A stretch of DNA of 64,000 bases from Candidatus Latescibacterota bacterium. Its GTDB lineage: Bacteria > JAAXHH01. Below are positions 25,381 through 33,263 of this stretch, piece by piece; the first letter of the stretch is position 1; each line of letters starts with the position of its first letter. Location: contig JAJEHX010000042.1 in assembly GCA_022823465.1 (NCBI GenBank), positions 144,047-208,046 of the forward strand. Direction: 5' to 3'. The translations under genes were made by a program, and so were the position numbers. The notes below the pieces were generated by a model, which had not been told where the DNA came from, made no database searches, and saw only the letters and a program-made list of their open reading frames with translations.

Positions 25381-25412
25381 TTTAATTACATCCGACAAGG
25401 GGGGTAAGCGCC

Positions 25413-26060
25413 ATGTTATCCCATTTCTGTTCCATTCCCGAAGCCGTGGAAGAAGTCCAGGCCGGACGCGTACTGATCGTCATCGATGACGAAAACCGTG
25501 AGAACGAGGGCGACTTCATGGTGGCCGCCGAAAAGGTCACGCCCGAAATCATCAACTTCATGTCGCGGTACGGACGGGGGTTGATCTGTCTGCCCACCAC
25601 GAAGCAGCGGCTTGAAGAGCTGGATATTCCCATCATGGTCAATGGAAAGACTTCGATTGCGGACACGCCTTTCACGGTGTCCGTGGATGCCGTGGACGGT
25701 GTGACATCCGGCATATCCGCGCCCGACCGCGCAAAGACCGCCCGGTTGTTCGTCCATCCGGACGCCGTGCCGGAAGACTTCGAGCGAGCGGGGCATCTCT
25801 TCCCATTACGCGCACGGGACGGCGGAGTGCTGGAACGGGACGGCCACACCGAGGCGACGGTCGACCTGATGAGACTGGCAGGACTTTACCCGGCGGGCGT
25901 CCTGTGCGAAGTGCTGGACGAAGATGGTTCCATGGCCCGTCTGCCCCGGCTACTCGAAATCGCTGATGAACATCATCTGAAGATCGCAACCATTAAGGAC
26001 CTCATCGAATACCGGCTCGAAGAAGAACTCGTACTGGAATCCGCCTGCAGCGGCGGATAA
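25413..26060 (+). CDS. ribB: 3,4-dihydroxy-2-butanone-4-phosphate synthase
   Basis: 215 residues, a single-domain RibB without a fused RibA GTP cyclohydrolase. It converts ribulose-5-phosphate to the four-carbon precursor of riboflavin and formate. Family motifs are intact: VIDDENRENEGDFM (acidic metal-binding loop, about 23-36), YGRGLICLP, TSGISAPDRA and HLFPLRARDGGVLERDGHTEATVDL. AAGGGGGG precedes the ATG. It is divergent from the STAND gene and stands alone; the other rib genes are not in the window. RpiA in this window acts on the same substrate pool. Confidence 0.93.
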   Translation: MLSHFCSIPEAVEEVQAGRVLIVIDDENRENEGDFMVAAEKVTPEIINFMSRYGRGLICLPTTKQRLEELDIPIMVNGKTSIADTPFTVSVDAVDGVTSGISAPDRAKTARLFVHPDAVPEDFERAGHLFPLRARDGGVLERDGHTEATVDLMRLAGLYPAGVLCEVLDEDGSMARLPRLLEIADEHHLKIATIKDLIEYRLEEELVLESACSGG

Positions 26061-26244
26061 GGCGACGGAATCCCGGCTGAACGGCGGCCGGAACGGGGAG
26101 ACGCGGACCACGGCGGACCGGGCAATACGCCCGGTTCGTCGCGGCGGTCTCTCTTCCGCCGGCCGTCAAGGGCAGGCCCTGCTACAGGCAACCTGGCCGT
26201 GTTCCCGCAAGGTCGACCGGAGCCGGTCTTTCCGCGTCTTATTC

Positions 26245-27180
26245 ATGTCCCAGCTACCCGACTACCTGCCGGAAGCCATACTCAGGCTCGACGGTCTCGC
26301 CCTCGACGCGCTGCCTGACGCCGGCGACTCCTCCGTAGCGTCCGCCCACCAGTACTGCAGCCGCCTCGCACGTCGGCACTACGAGAACTTCATTGTCGTT
26401 ACCCGGTTCCTGCCCGCCGCATTGCGACGGCACTTCTATCATGTCTACGCCTACTGCCGGTGGTCCGACGACCTCGCCGACGAAACCGGCGATGCCGGGT
26501 TGTCCCTGGAATTGCTCGAATGGTGGGACGCCGAATTGGAGGCCTGTTACGACGGTCGCGTCCGACATCCGGTATTCATCGCCCTCCGGGAAACGATCGA
26601 CCGTTACGAGATACCGATTACTCCGTTTCGCGATCTGCTGACCGCCTTTCGGCAGGACCAGGTCGTGACGCGTTACAGGACCTACGCCGATGTGCTCGAA
26701 TACTGCCGCTACTCGGCCAATCCGGTGGGCCATCTCGTGCTCTACCTGTTCGGCTACCGGGACAGGGAACGCCAGGAGCTGTCGGACGCTACATGTACCG
26801 CGCTCCAACTGGCCAATTTCTGGCAGGACGTGCGGGTAGACCTGGAAAAAGGCAGGATCTACTTGCCCCTGGAGGACCTGGACCGATACCATTACACCGA
26901 GGCGGACCTCGAGGCCGGGGTCGTCGACGAGCGTTTCAGGGGACTGATGTCGTTCCAGGTGAATCGGACGCGCAAGCTCTTCGACGAAGGACTCGGACTG
27001 TGCGGCATGGTGGACAGGCGGTTCAGGCTGGACGTCGAGTTGTTCAACCGGTGCGGGGCGGCCGTCCTGGACCAGATCGAGTTACAGCGTTACGACGTGC
27101 TGTACCGGCGGCCGGTGCTGTCATCCGCCCGGAAGACCGGCCTGTTTCTGAAATACGCACTGAGACGACTCTGGAGTTGA
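26245..27180 (+). CDS. hpnC: HpnC, squalene synthesis enzyme (squalene/phytoene synthase family)
   Basis: 311 residues. In the HpnCDE route HpnD makes presqualene diphosphate from two farnesyl diphosphates, HpnC converts it to hydroxysqualene, and HpnE reduces this to squalene. The HpnC-type N-terminus ENFIVVTRFLPAALRRHFYHVYAYCR leads into the first Asp-rich motif RWSDDLADE. The second is NFWQDVRVDLEKGRIYLP. The order hpnC-hpnD-hpnE here is the usual one. No clear ribosome-binding site precedes the ATG at 26245; hpnD follows 64 bases after the stop. Confidence 0.9.
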   Translation: MSQLPDYLPEAILRLDGLALDALPDAGDSSVASAHQYCSRLARRHYENFIVVTRFLPAALRRHFYHVYAYCRWSDDLADETGDAGLSLELLEWWDAELEACYDGRVRHPVFIALRETIDRYEIPITPFRDLLTAFRQDQVVTRYRTYADVLEYCRYSANPVGHLVLYLFGYRDRERQELSDATCTALQLANFWQDVRVDLEKGRIYLPLEDLDRYHYTEADLEAGVVDERFRGLMSFQVNRTRKLFDEGLGLCGMVDRRFRLDVELFNRCGAAVLDQIELQRYDVLYRRPVLSSARKTGLFLKYALRRLWS

Positions 27181-27244
27181 AACGGACCGGCCGGCGTCGT
27201 GGGCGGCTTGTGCGCGTCGGCCAAAACGCCGGATCACCGTTGCC

Positions 27245-28174
27245 ATGAACCTTGCGGATCGACAACTCGTTGATCGGGAATCGGTGAAACGTTCCTATGA
27301 TTTCTGCCGAGAAATCGCGAAATCGAGGGCGAGGAACTTCTACTATTCCTTTATCATCCTGCCACCGGAACGAAGACGGGCCATGTGCGCGGTTTACGCC
27401 TTTATGCGCCACTGCGACGACGTCGTCGACGAGGAGGCCGTGGAGGCCGACAAGAAAACCCGGTTGAACGCGTGCCGCGAGACCCTGGACGACGCCTATG
27501 ACGGAGACGCCTGTAACGGAGGTGCCTGTAACGGAGACGCCCGTGAAGGAACGCAGGCAGGCGGCGGACTGTTGCCGGCGTTCAGGGATACGGTGAAGCG
27601 GTTCGGCATCCCGAGGGCGTACTTCGACGCCATCATCGACGGCGCGGAAATGGACCTTACCGTGACACGCTACGCGACCTTCGAGGACCTGTACCAGTAC
27701 TGCTACCGCGTGGCTTCCGCCGTCGGACTGGTGTGCATACACATATTCGGATTCAACGGCAAAGAAGCCAGACAATACGCCGAATCCTGCGGTATCGCCT
27801 TTCAACTTACCAATATACTCCGCGACGTCCGGGAAGACGCCGGGATGGGCCGTATCTACCTGCCGCAGGAAGACCTCGAAGCCTTCGGGTACTCGGAGGA
27901 AGAACTACGGGGCGGCGTTTTCAACGATGCGTTCCGGCGGCTGATGGCCTTCCAGGTAGAACGCGCGAGACGCTATTACGACGAAGCGCTTCCGCTCCTT
28001 CCGCTGGTCCGGTCCTCGAGCAGGGCATGTCTGGCGGCCATGATCGGCATCTACCGGGCATGCCTCGAAGAGATCCCCCGCCGGCAGTACGATGTGTATA
28101 GCCGGCGCATCAGCCTGTCCGCCTGGAAGAAGCTCGCCATCACCGCCCGGGCGCTGATCCGAAAGCGCGTATGA
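27245..28174 (+). CDS. hpnD: HpnD, presqualene diphosphate synthase
   Basis: 309 residues of the squalene/phytoene synthase fold. It condenses two farnesyl diphosphates to presqualene diphosphate. Motifs: CREIAKSRARNFYYSF, the first Asp-rich motif MRHCDDVVDEE, the second QLTNILRDVREDAGMGRIYLP, and the GYSEEEL segment common in HpnD. Between the first motif and the core is an unusual low-complexity insert (GDACNGGACNGDARE) created by a threefold 15-bp duplication. Its stop overlaps the hpnE start by four bases (ATGA), so the two are translationally coupled. Confidence 0.9.
   Translation: MNLADRQLVDRESVKRSYDFCREIAKSRARNFYYSFIILPPERRRAMCAVYAFMRHCDDVVDEEAVEADKKTRLNACRETLDDAYDGDACNGGACNGDAREGTQAGGGLLPAFRDTVKRFGIPRAYFDAIIDGAEMDLTVTRYATFEDLYQYCYRVASAVGLVCIHIFGFNGKEARQYAESCGIAFQLTNILRDVREDAGMGRIYLPQEDLEAFGYSEEELRGGVFNDAFRRLMAFQVERARRYYDEALPLLPLVRSSSRACLAAMIGIYRACLEEIPRRQYDVYSRRISLSAWKKLAITARALIRKRV
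27503..27547 (+). repeat. 15-bp tandem repeat, three copies, inside hpnD
   Basis: GGAGACGCCTGTAAC, GGAGGTGCCTGTAAC and GGAGACGCCCGTGAA follow one another in frame and encode GDACN, GGACN and GDARE. The insert lies in a loop-like position after the first Asp-rich motif. Confidence 0.75.
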
Positions 28175-29622
28175 GCCGGGTAATCGTCATCGGCGGCGGG
28201 CTGGCCGGACTGGCCGGAGCGGTCGCACTGGCCGACGCCGGTCTCCGGGTCGAACTGTACGAAAGGCGTCCGATCCTGGGAGGCCGCGCGTCTTCCTTCA
28301 TACACCCGTCGAGCGGCGAAAGGGTGGACAACTGCCAGCACGTGCTCCTGGGATGCTGCGTCAACCTCCTCGACTTCTACGCCCGCCTCGGCGTCCGGGA
28401 CCGCATCGCCTTCCACGAGACCATTCCGTTCATCGACGAGTCCAGCCGGGTTTCGGTCATTGGACCCTCCCGCCTCCCGCCTCCCCTTCACCTGTTCCCA
28501 TCGTTCCTGCGGCTGCGAACGATGGGATTTCGGGACAAGCTGTCGATCGTCCGTACCGTGGCGGGCATGATTCGCTACGTTCTGACACAACGGAAAACGG
28601 ACTCCCTGGCAGGACGCCATGCCGCGGAAGCGACGTCCCCGGTTTCCATGGCCGCCTGGCTCGCGGTCCACGGCGCGACGGGGCGGGCCGTGGAGGCCTT
28701 CTGGAAACCCTTCCTGATCAGTGCGCTCAACGATGAGCTGGACGACATCGACGCCGAATACGGCATCAGGACGGCCGTCCGGGCCTTTCTGATCAATCGA
28801 CGCGGGTACGAGGTGGGGCTGCCCGCCGTGCCGCTGGGAGACCTGTACGCGCCCTGCATAGATTACATCGAGCGGCGGGGCGGGCGCGTCGTACTCGACC
28901 AGGGTGTCGCCGGCATATCGACCGACGGCGGCCGCGTGGCTTCCATCTCGCTGCAGGACGGTTCGTCCGTCGAGGCCGGGGCCTGCCTGTCGGCCCTGCC
29001 ATTCGACGTCCTGTGCAGGCTGCTGCCCGCGGACCATGCGGCGAATCCCTACTTCGCGATTCTGAGCGGACTGTCGGTTTCTCCCATCACGGCCGTGCAC
29101 GTCTGGTTCGACCGGCCCGTGACGGAACTGGACTACGCAGCGGTGATCGGACGGCGGATACAGTGGATATTCAACCAGTCCATTAGAGACCCCGACGCCT
29201 TTTCCACAGGTGGCGGAGGCACCTATCTCGGGCTCGTGGTCAGCGCTTCCGATGAATGGATGAAGATGCCGCAGCAGATGATTATCGACCAGACCATGGA
29301 AGACCTCGGGGCCCTGCTGCCCGCCGTGCGCCAGGCCGAACTGCTCAAGGCCATCGTCGTCAAGGAGGGCAGGGCCACGTTCGCGCCCAGGCCCGGCTGC
29401 GACGCGCTGCGTCCCGGGCCGTCCAGCCCCCTATCCAATTTATTCGTCGCGGGCGACTGGGTCCAGACGGGCTGGCCGGCGACCATGGAAAGCGCCGTGC
29501 GCAGCGGTTACCAGGCCGCCGAGGCCCTGCTGCGCGCCCGGGGCGTTCGGGCACCCATTCTGAAACCCGAATTGCCCCTCGAAGGCCTCATGAGATGGTT
29601 GGCGGGAAAACGGGATATCTGA
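28171..29622 (+). CDS. hpnE: HpnE, FAD-dependent hydroxysqualene reductase
   Basis: 483 residues of the phytoene desaturase-like amine oxidase fold. The FAD-binding Rossmann motif VIGGGLAGLAGAVAL opens the protein, followed by ERRPILGGRASSF and, near the C-terminus, LFVAGDWVQTGWPATMESAVRSGYQAAEAL. HpnE reduces hydroxysqualene to squalene as the last step of HpnCDE. It overlaps hpnD by four bases. No squalene-hopene cyclase gene follows, so the cyclised product, if any, is made elsewhere. Confidence 0.9.
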   Translation: MSRVIVIGGGLAGLAGAVALADAGLRVELYERRPILGGRASSFIHPSSGERVDNCQHVLLGCCVNLLDFYARLGVRDRIAFHETIPFIDESSRVSVIGPSRLPPPLHLFPSFLRLRTMGFRDKLSIVRTVAGMIRYVLTQRKTDSLAGRHAAEATSPVSMAAWLAVHGATGRAVEAFWKPFLISALNDELDDIDAEYGIRTAVRAFLINRRGYEVGLPAVPLGDLYAPCIDYIERRGGRVVLDQGVAGISTDGGRVASISLQDGSSVEAGACLSALPFDVLCRLLPADHAANPYFAILSGLSVSPITAVHVWFDRPVTELDYAAVIGRRIQWIFNQSIRDPDAFSTGGGGTYLGLVVSASDEWMKMPQQMIIDQTMEDLGALLPAVRQAELLKAIVVKEGRATFAPRPGCDALRPGPSSPLSNLFVAGDWVQTGWPATMESAVRSGYQAAEALLRARGVRAPILKPELPLEGLMRWLAGKRDI

Positions 29623-29635
29623 CCGGCACGATATC

Positions 29636-29675
29636 TTGACCCCATGGTACCCTTCGGTTATATTTCGAAGGGTAC
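29636..29675 (+). promoter_or_regulatory. Near-consensus promoter with an inverted repeat around the -10 box
   Basis: TTGACC (29636-29641) and TATATT (29659-29664) are 17 bases apart, a strong sigma70-type match. The arms GTACCCTTCG (29647-29656) and CGAAGGGTAC (29666-29675) form a perfect 10-bp inverted repeat flanking the -10 box. A dimeric repressor bound there would block transcription of the isomerase gene starting at 29721. The repeat could alternatively fold as a hairpin and act as a terminator for hpnE, but no T-run follows it. Confidence 0.6.
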
Positions 29676-29720
29676 TCATCCCCGTCCGCACACGTTTCGT
29701 TTCCCGAAAGAAGGATGCCT

Positions 29721-30488
29721 ATGCCCGCCAATCTGCTTGCATGCCGAACGGCAAGCTACGGAAAGTTCAGCGAATCCGCCTATGCCCATCTGCCCACGAC
29801 GGGCGTACGTCACGTTGAGATCAACGCCCCCGCGCCGGACGAGGTTGCCGCGGTCAAGGCCAGGCTGGAAGGCCACGGGCTGTCGGCCAGCAGCCTGCAG
29901 TGTCCGGTGGAAATCGAGTACGAGGACGTGGACACGCGGCTGACTCCCCACCTGGATGCCGCGGCGGCCCTGGGCGCCGGAACGCTCTTCGTGAGCGTAC
30001 AGGCCGGGGAACTGGACCGGAAGGTGGCTTACGAGCGGTTGCACCGCGCGGGAGTCAAAGCCGCCGAATACGGGATTACCATCGGCATGGAAACCCATCC
30101 CGACCTGATCACCAATGCGGCCGTCGCCCTGGAGACCATGCGCGGCGTCGATCACCCCAACGTCCGCGTGAACTACGACACGGCCAATATCCACTACTAC
30201 AACCGGGACGTGGACCACGTCGACGAAATGGAAAAAGTCATCGACTACATCGGCAGCATGCACCTCAAAGATACCGACGGAGGATACAAGACCTGGTGTT
30301 TCCCGACCTTCGGCGAGGGGATCGTCGATTTCAAGAAGGTCTTCGACCGGTTGAACGCCCACGGGTTCTATGGACCGTTCACCATGGAAATCGAGGGCGT
30401 GGAAGGGGAATTGCTGAACGAAGAAGAAACCTGCCGGCGCGTGGCGGACTCGGTGGCGCACCTGCGGAGCGTCGGGTGTGACGTGTAG
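29721..30488 (+). CDS. Sugar phosphate isomerase/epimerase-type TIM barrel
   Basis: 255 residues of the AP-endonuclease-2-like xylose-isomerase TIM-barrel superfamily. Metal ligands are recognisable in GMETHPD, VNYDTANI, GSMHLKDTD and FTMEIEG. Members isomerise or epimerise sugars, inosose or hydroxypyruvate; the substrate is unknown. ATG 29721 was chosen because GAAAGAAGG lies six bases upstream; the in-frame ATG at 29715 would sit on that site. The strong promoter with its inverted repeat lies directly upstream, so expression is probably controlled by a repressor. The GNAT gene follows after nine bases. Confidence 0.85.
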   Translation: MPANLLACRTASYGKFSESAYAHLPTTGVRHVEINAPAPDEVAAVKARLEGHGLSASSLQCPVEIEYEDVDTRLTPHLDAAAALGAGTLFVSVQAGELDRKVAYERLHRAGVKAAEYGITIGMETHPDLITNAAVALETMRGVDHPNVRVNYDTANIHYYNRDVDHVDEMEKVIDYIGSMHLKDTDGGYKTWCFPTFGEGIVDFKKVFDRLNAHGFYGPFTMEIEGVEGELLNEEETCRRVADSVAHLRSVGCDV

Positions 30489-30497
30489 GGGACGTCC

Positions 30498-31031
30498 ATG
30501 CCTGAACAACAGCTCCGGATGGTACGTCCCGACCTGGATCGCCTCCCGGGAATCGGTGTGCCGGCCGGGTATGAACTGAGGACCTGGCGGCCCGGCGACG
30601 AAGCAGCCTGGTCCGAGGTCATGAATACGGGCATCGGAACGGACTGGACGGCGGAAAAATGCCGCAGGGAGTTGACGGAACGGGAACCGTTTCTCCCGGA
30701 CGGCTGCTTCTTTGTAACGAAATCCGGGGAAGCCGTGGCTACGGCCTGCGCCTTTGACGTCCAGCCCGAGGGCCTGAATGCCGCGCAAGTGCACATGGTC
30801 TGCGCGAAACCCGCCCACCGCGGACTGGGACTGGGCCGCCTCGTGACCCTGGCCGTGCTCCACTACATGCGGGCGCATGAGTACGCGGCGGCGTTTCTGG
30901 GTACGGACGATTTTCGCGTGCCGGCCATCCGGACCTATCTCGGGCTGGGATTTATTCCCGACTATATCGAGGACAGCCACCGCAAGCGATGGTCCGCCGT
31001 ATTCGCCAAAGTCGGGGAACGGCCGTCCTGA
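30498..31031 (+). CDS. GNAT-family N-acetyltransferase
   Basis: 177 residues. The acetyl-CoA pyrophosphate-binding motif A is PAHRGLGLGRLVTLAVL, preceded by the beta strand VHMVCAKP; the end FRVPAIRTYLGLGFIPDY is the usual motif B region (AIxLYxxxGF type). The acceptor substrate is unknown. AGGGGACG lies before the ATG, and the gene follows the isomerase by nine bases, so the two are cotranscribed. Confidence 0.85.
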   Translation: MPEQQLRMVRPDLDRLPGIGVPAGYELRTWRPGDEAAWSEVMNTGIGTDWTAEKCRRELTEREPFLPDGCFFVTKSGEAVATACAFDVQPEGLNAAQVHMVCAKPAHRGLGLGRLVTLAVLHYMRAHEYAAAFLGTDDFRVPAIRTYLGLGFIPDYIEDSHRKRWSAVFAKVGERPS

Positions 31032-31073
31032 ACCTGCGTTATAAAACTGCAACCTTCCATCAGAGAGTGCCCT

Positions 31074-31844
31074 ATGCAGCAAAGATACCGCCGCGTAACC
31101 TGTCCCAAGTGTTTATTGGCCCTTATCGTCCTGTTTTCCCTGGCGCTGGCGACCCCGGTCAGGGCGCAGGACGGGGAAATCGCGGACGTGCCTCCTGTCG
31201 TTATCACCGGGATCGGCATCCTCGGCGGTTTTCCGACGGGCGAGTTTGGTGAAAACGTCAAGAACCCGGGCATCGGCCTTTCCGGATTCGTGGGCTACAT
31301 GATCCCCCGGACGCCGGCCGTGATCGGCCTGGACCTGGGTTACCTGATTTACGGCCACGAACGGCGCCCCGAGCGGTTCAGCCTCACGATTCCCGATGTC
31401 CTCGTCGACGTGGTCACCGAGAACAACATCTTTTCAATGAACGCCTTTCTCCGTCTGCAGACCCAAACCGACCCCTTGCGTTTCTACGTTGAAGGGGTCG
31501 TGGGATTCCACTACCTGTTCACCAGCACGACGATCGAGGACATTGACCGGTTCGACGACGAGGATATCGCGAGTCACAAGAACCTGAGCGATTTCGCTTT
31601 CACCAAGGGCGTGGGCGGCGGTTTGCTGATAGAACTGTGGCGAGGCGGCGAAGGCCGGACGCCGCAGAACCGATCCTTGCGGACCGTGTCCCTGGATTTT
31701 CGGATGCGCTACCTTGACGGCTCCCAGGCCGATTACCTGAAGCGGGGCGACATCGTCCGCAAGTCGGGTACGGCCGAACTCAACATAACCAAGTCGACCA
31801 CCGATCTCATTACGGCCCATCTCGGAGTTGCATTGGACTTCTAG
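31074..31844 (+). CDS. Outer-membrane beta-barrel protein
   Basis: 256 residues. An N-terminal signal peptide (CLLALIVLFSLALATPVRA, cut before QDG) precedes alternating amphipathic strands such as GLSGFVGYMI, AVIGLDLGYLIYGH, LRFYVEGVVGFHYLF and TAHLGVALDF. The C-terminal aromatic Phe is the usual outer-membrane insertion signal. Eight to ten strands would fit this length. Its role as porin, adhesin or structural barrel is unknown. It precedes the Tat-exported aminotransferase. Confidence 0.75.
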   Translation: MQQRYRRVTCPKCLLALIVLFSLALATPVRAQDGEIADVPPVVITGIGILGGFPTGEFGENVKNPGIGLSGFVGYMIPRTPAVIGLDLGYLIYGHERRPERFSLTIPDVLVDVVTENNIFSMNAFLRLQTQTDPLRFYVEGVVGFHYLFTSTTIEDIDRFDDEDIASHKNLSDFAFTKGVGGGLLIELWRGGEGRTPQNRSLRTVSLDFRMRYLDGSQADYLKRGDIVRKSGTAELNITKSTTDLITAHLGVALDF

Positions 31845-31896
31845 CGAGTGGGTCCCCGGCGCGCCGGGCCATCCCCTCACATCCGGAGGCTTAAGG

Positions 31897-33225
31897 ATGA
31901 CACAGGACGATTTCGCAGTCGAGAGCATTCCCGAAGCGGCGTGGCAGGTATCCCGCCGATCATTCATGAAACGGCTGGCCGGCGGGATCGCCGCGGGCGG
32001 CGCCCTGGTCTACGGCACCTCCGCAGACGCGTCACAGGTCGAGGACCTGGAGACGGCGGTCTCCGGCAAAGACCCCGGCGAAGAACGGTACTGGCACGCG
32101 GTCCGGAGCCAGTTCCTCCTCCGGGACAACCTGGCGCTGATGAACGCCGCCAATCTCTGTCCGTCGCCCTATCCGGTGATGGAATCGGTCTTCAAGTATA
32201 CACGGGACCTGGATTACGACGCGTCCTTCCACAACCGGACCAAGTACCGGCAGATCCGGGAGGAGACCCGCGAGAAGATGGCGCGCCTCCTGGGCGCCCA
32301 TCCCGACGAGATCGCGCTGGTGCGGAACACGAGCGAGGCCAACAACGTCATCAGCACCGGCTATCACCTCGGGCCGGGCGACGAGGTGCTTCTCTCCGAC
32401 CTGAACCATCCCTCGAACAACCAGGCGTGGCAGGTCAAGGCGCGGCGCTACGGATTCAAGCTCAACTACGTGTCGGTTCCGGTGGTGCCGCAGAGCGAAG
32501 ACGAGATCGTTGATGCCTTCGAACGGGCGTACACCCCGGCGACGAAGGTCATGTCCTTCACCCACGTGTCCAACCGTACCGGGCTGACCATGCCGGCAAA
32601 AAGGCTGTGCGCGGCGGCTCGTTCCCGGGGCGTGTTTTCCCTCGTGGACGGCGCCCAGAGCTTCGGCGCCCTGAAGATCGATCTCGCCGACATGGGATGC
32701 GACGCCTACTCGGGCAGCGCGCACAAGTGGTTCATGGGCCCGAAGGAGGTCGGCGTGCTCTTCGTCCGCAAGGACAACCAGGACGCCGTCTGGCCCAGCA
32801 TCGTGAGCGCCGGCTGGCGGGATGAAGTGGAGGGAAGCGCCCGGAAGTACGAGGTCCTCGGACAGCGGGACGACGCGGCGCTGACGGCCACGGGACGGGG
32901 CGTCGAGTTCCACGAGAAGATCGGGGCCGGCCGCGTGGAGGCCCGCATGCGCCAGGTGGCCACGGCCATCAAGGAAGGCCTTTCCGGCCTGCCGGGCGTG
33001 GAGCTTTCCACGTCCATGGATCCCGCGCTTTCCGCCGGTGTCGTCATCTTCAAACCGGGCGAGCTCGATCCGCGCAAGGTCTTTGACAAGCTTTACACGA
33101 AGTACCATATCGCCGGCGCGGGCATGGGGCCCAACGTCCGGCTTTCCCCCCATATCTACAATACCCTCGACGAGGCGGACCGCGCCGTCGCCGCGGTAGC
33201 GGAGATCCTGAGGGACGGAGTCTGA
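31897..33225 (+). CDS. Tat-exported class V aminotransferase-fold (PLP) enzyme
   Basis: 442 residues from ATG 31897, which has GGAGG eight bases upstream. The N-terminus carries a twin-arginine signal (SRRSFMKRLAGG, then a hydrophobic run ending SADA). The rest is a class V aminotransferase / cysteine-desulfurase fold: RNTSEANNVI, SDLNHPSNNQAW, THVSNRTGL, SLVDGAQSFG, and the PLP Lys in SGSAHKWFMGPKEVGVLF. Tat export implies folding with PLP in the cytoplasm before transport, as for PvdN of Pseudomonas. The substrate (amino sugar, amino acid or siderophore-like peptide) is unknown. The upstream in-frame ATG at 31828 lies inside the previous gene and is unlikely. Confidence 0.85.
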   Translation: MTQDDFAVESIPEAAWQVSRRSFMKRLAGGIAAGGALVYGTSADASQVEDLETAVSGKDPGEERYWHAVRSQFLLRDNLALMNAANLCPSPYPVMESVFKYTRDLDYDASFHNRTKYRQIREETREKMARLLGAHPDEIALVRNTSEANNVISTGYHLGPGDEVLLSDLNHPSNNQAWQVKARRYGFKLNYVSVPVVPQSEDEIVDAFERAYTPATKVMSFTHVSNRTGLTMPAKRLCAAARSRGVFSLVDGAQSFGALKIDLADMGCDAYSGSAHKWFMGPKEVGVLFVRKDNQDAVWPSIVSAGWRDEVEGSARKYEVLGQRDDAALTATGRGVEFHEKIGAGRVEARMRQVATAIKEGLSGLPGVELSTSMDPALSAGVVIFKPGELDPRKVFDKLYTKYHIAGAGMGPNVRLSPHIYNTLDEADRAVAAVAEILRDGV

Positions 33226-33263
33226 GCCTTACCGCCGGTGCAGGTCCACCGCCTGACGGGCCC

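Noticed and set aside
25208-25412. FMN riboswitch upstream of ribB
   Set aside because: The AGGGNRGGGGCAGG-type core and its paired partner were not found.
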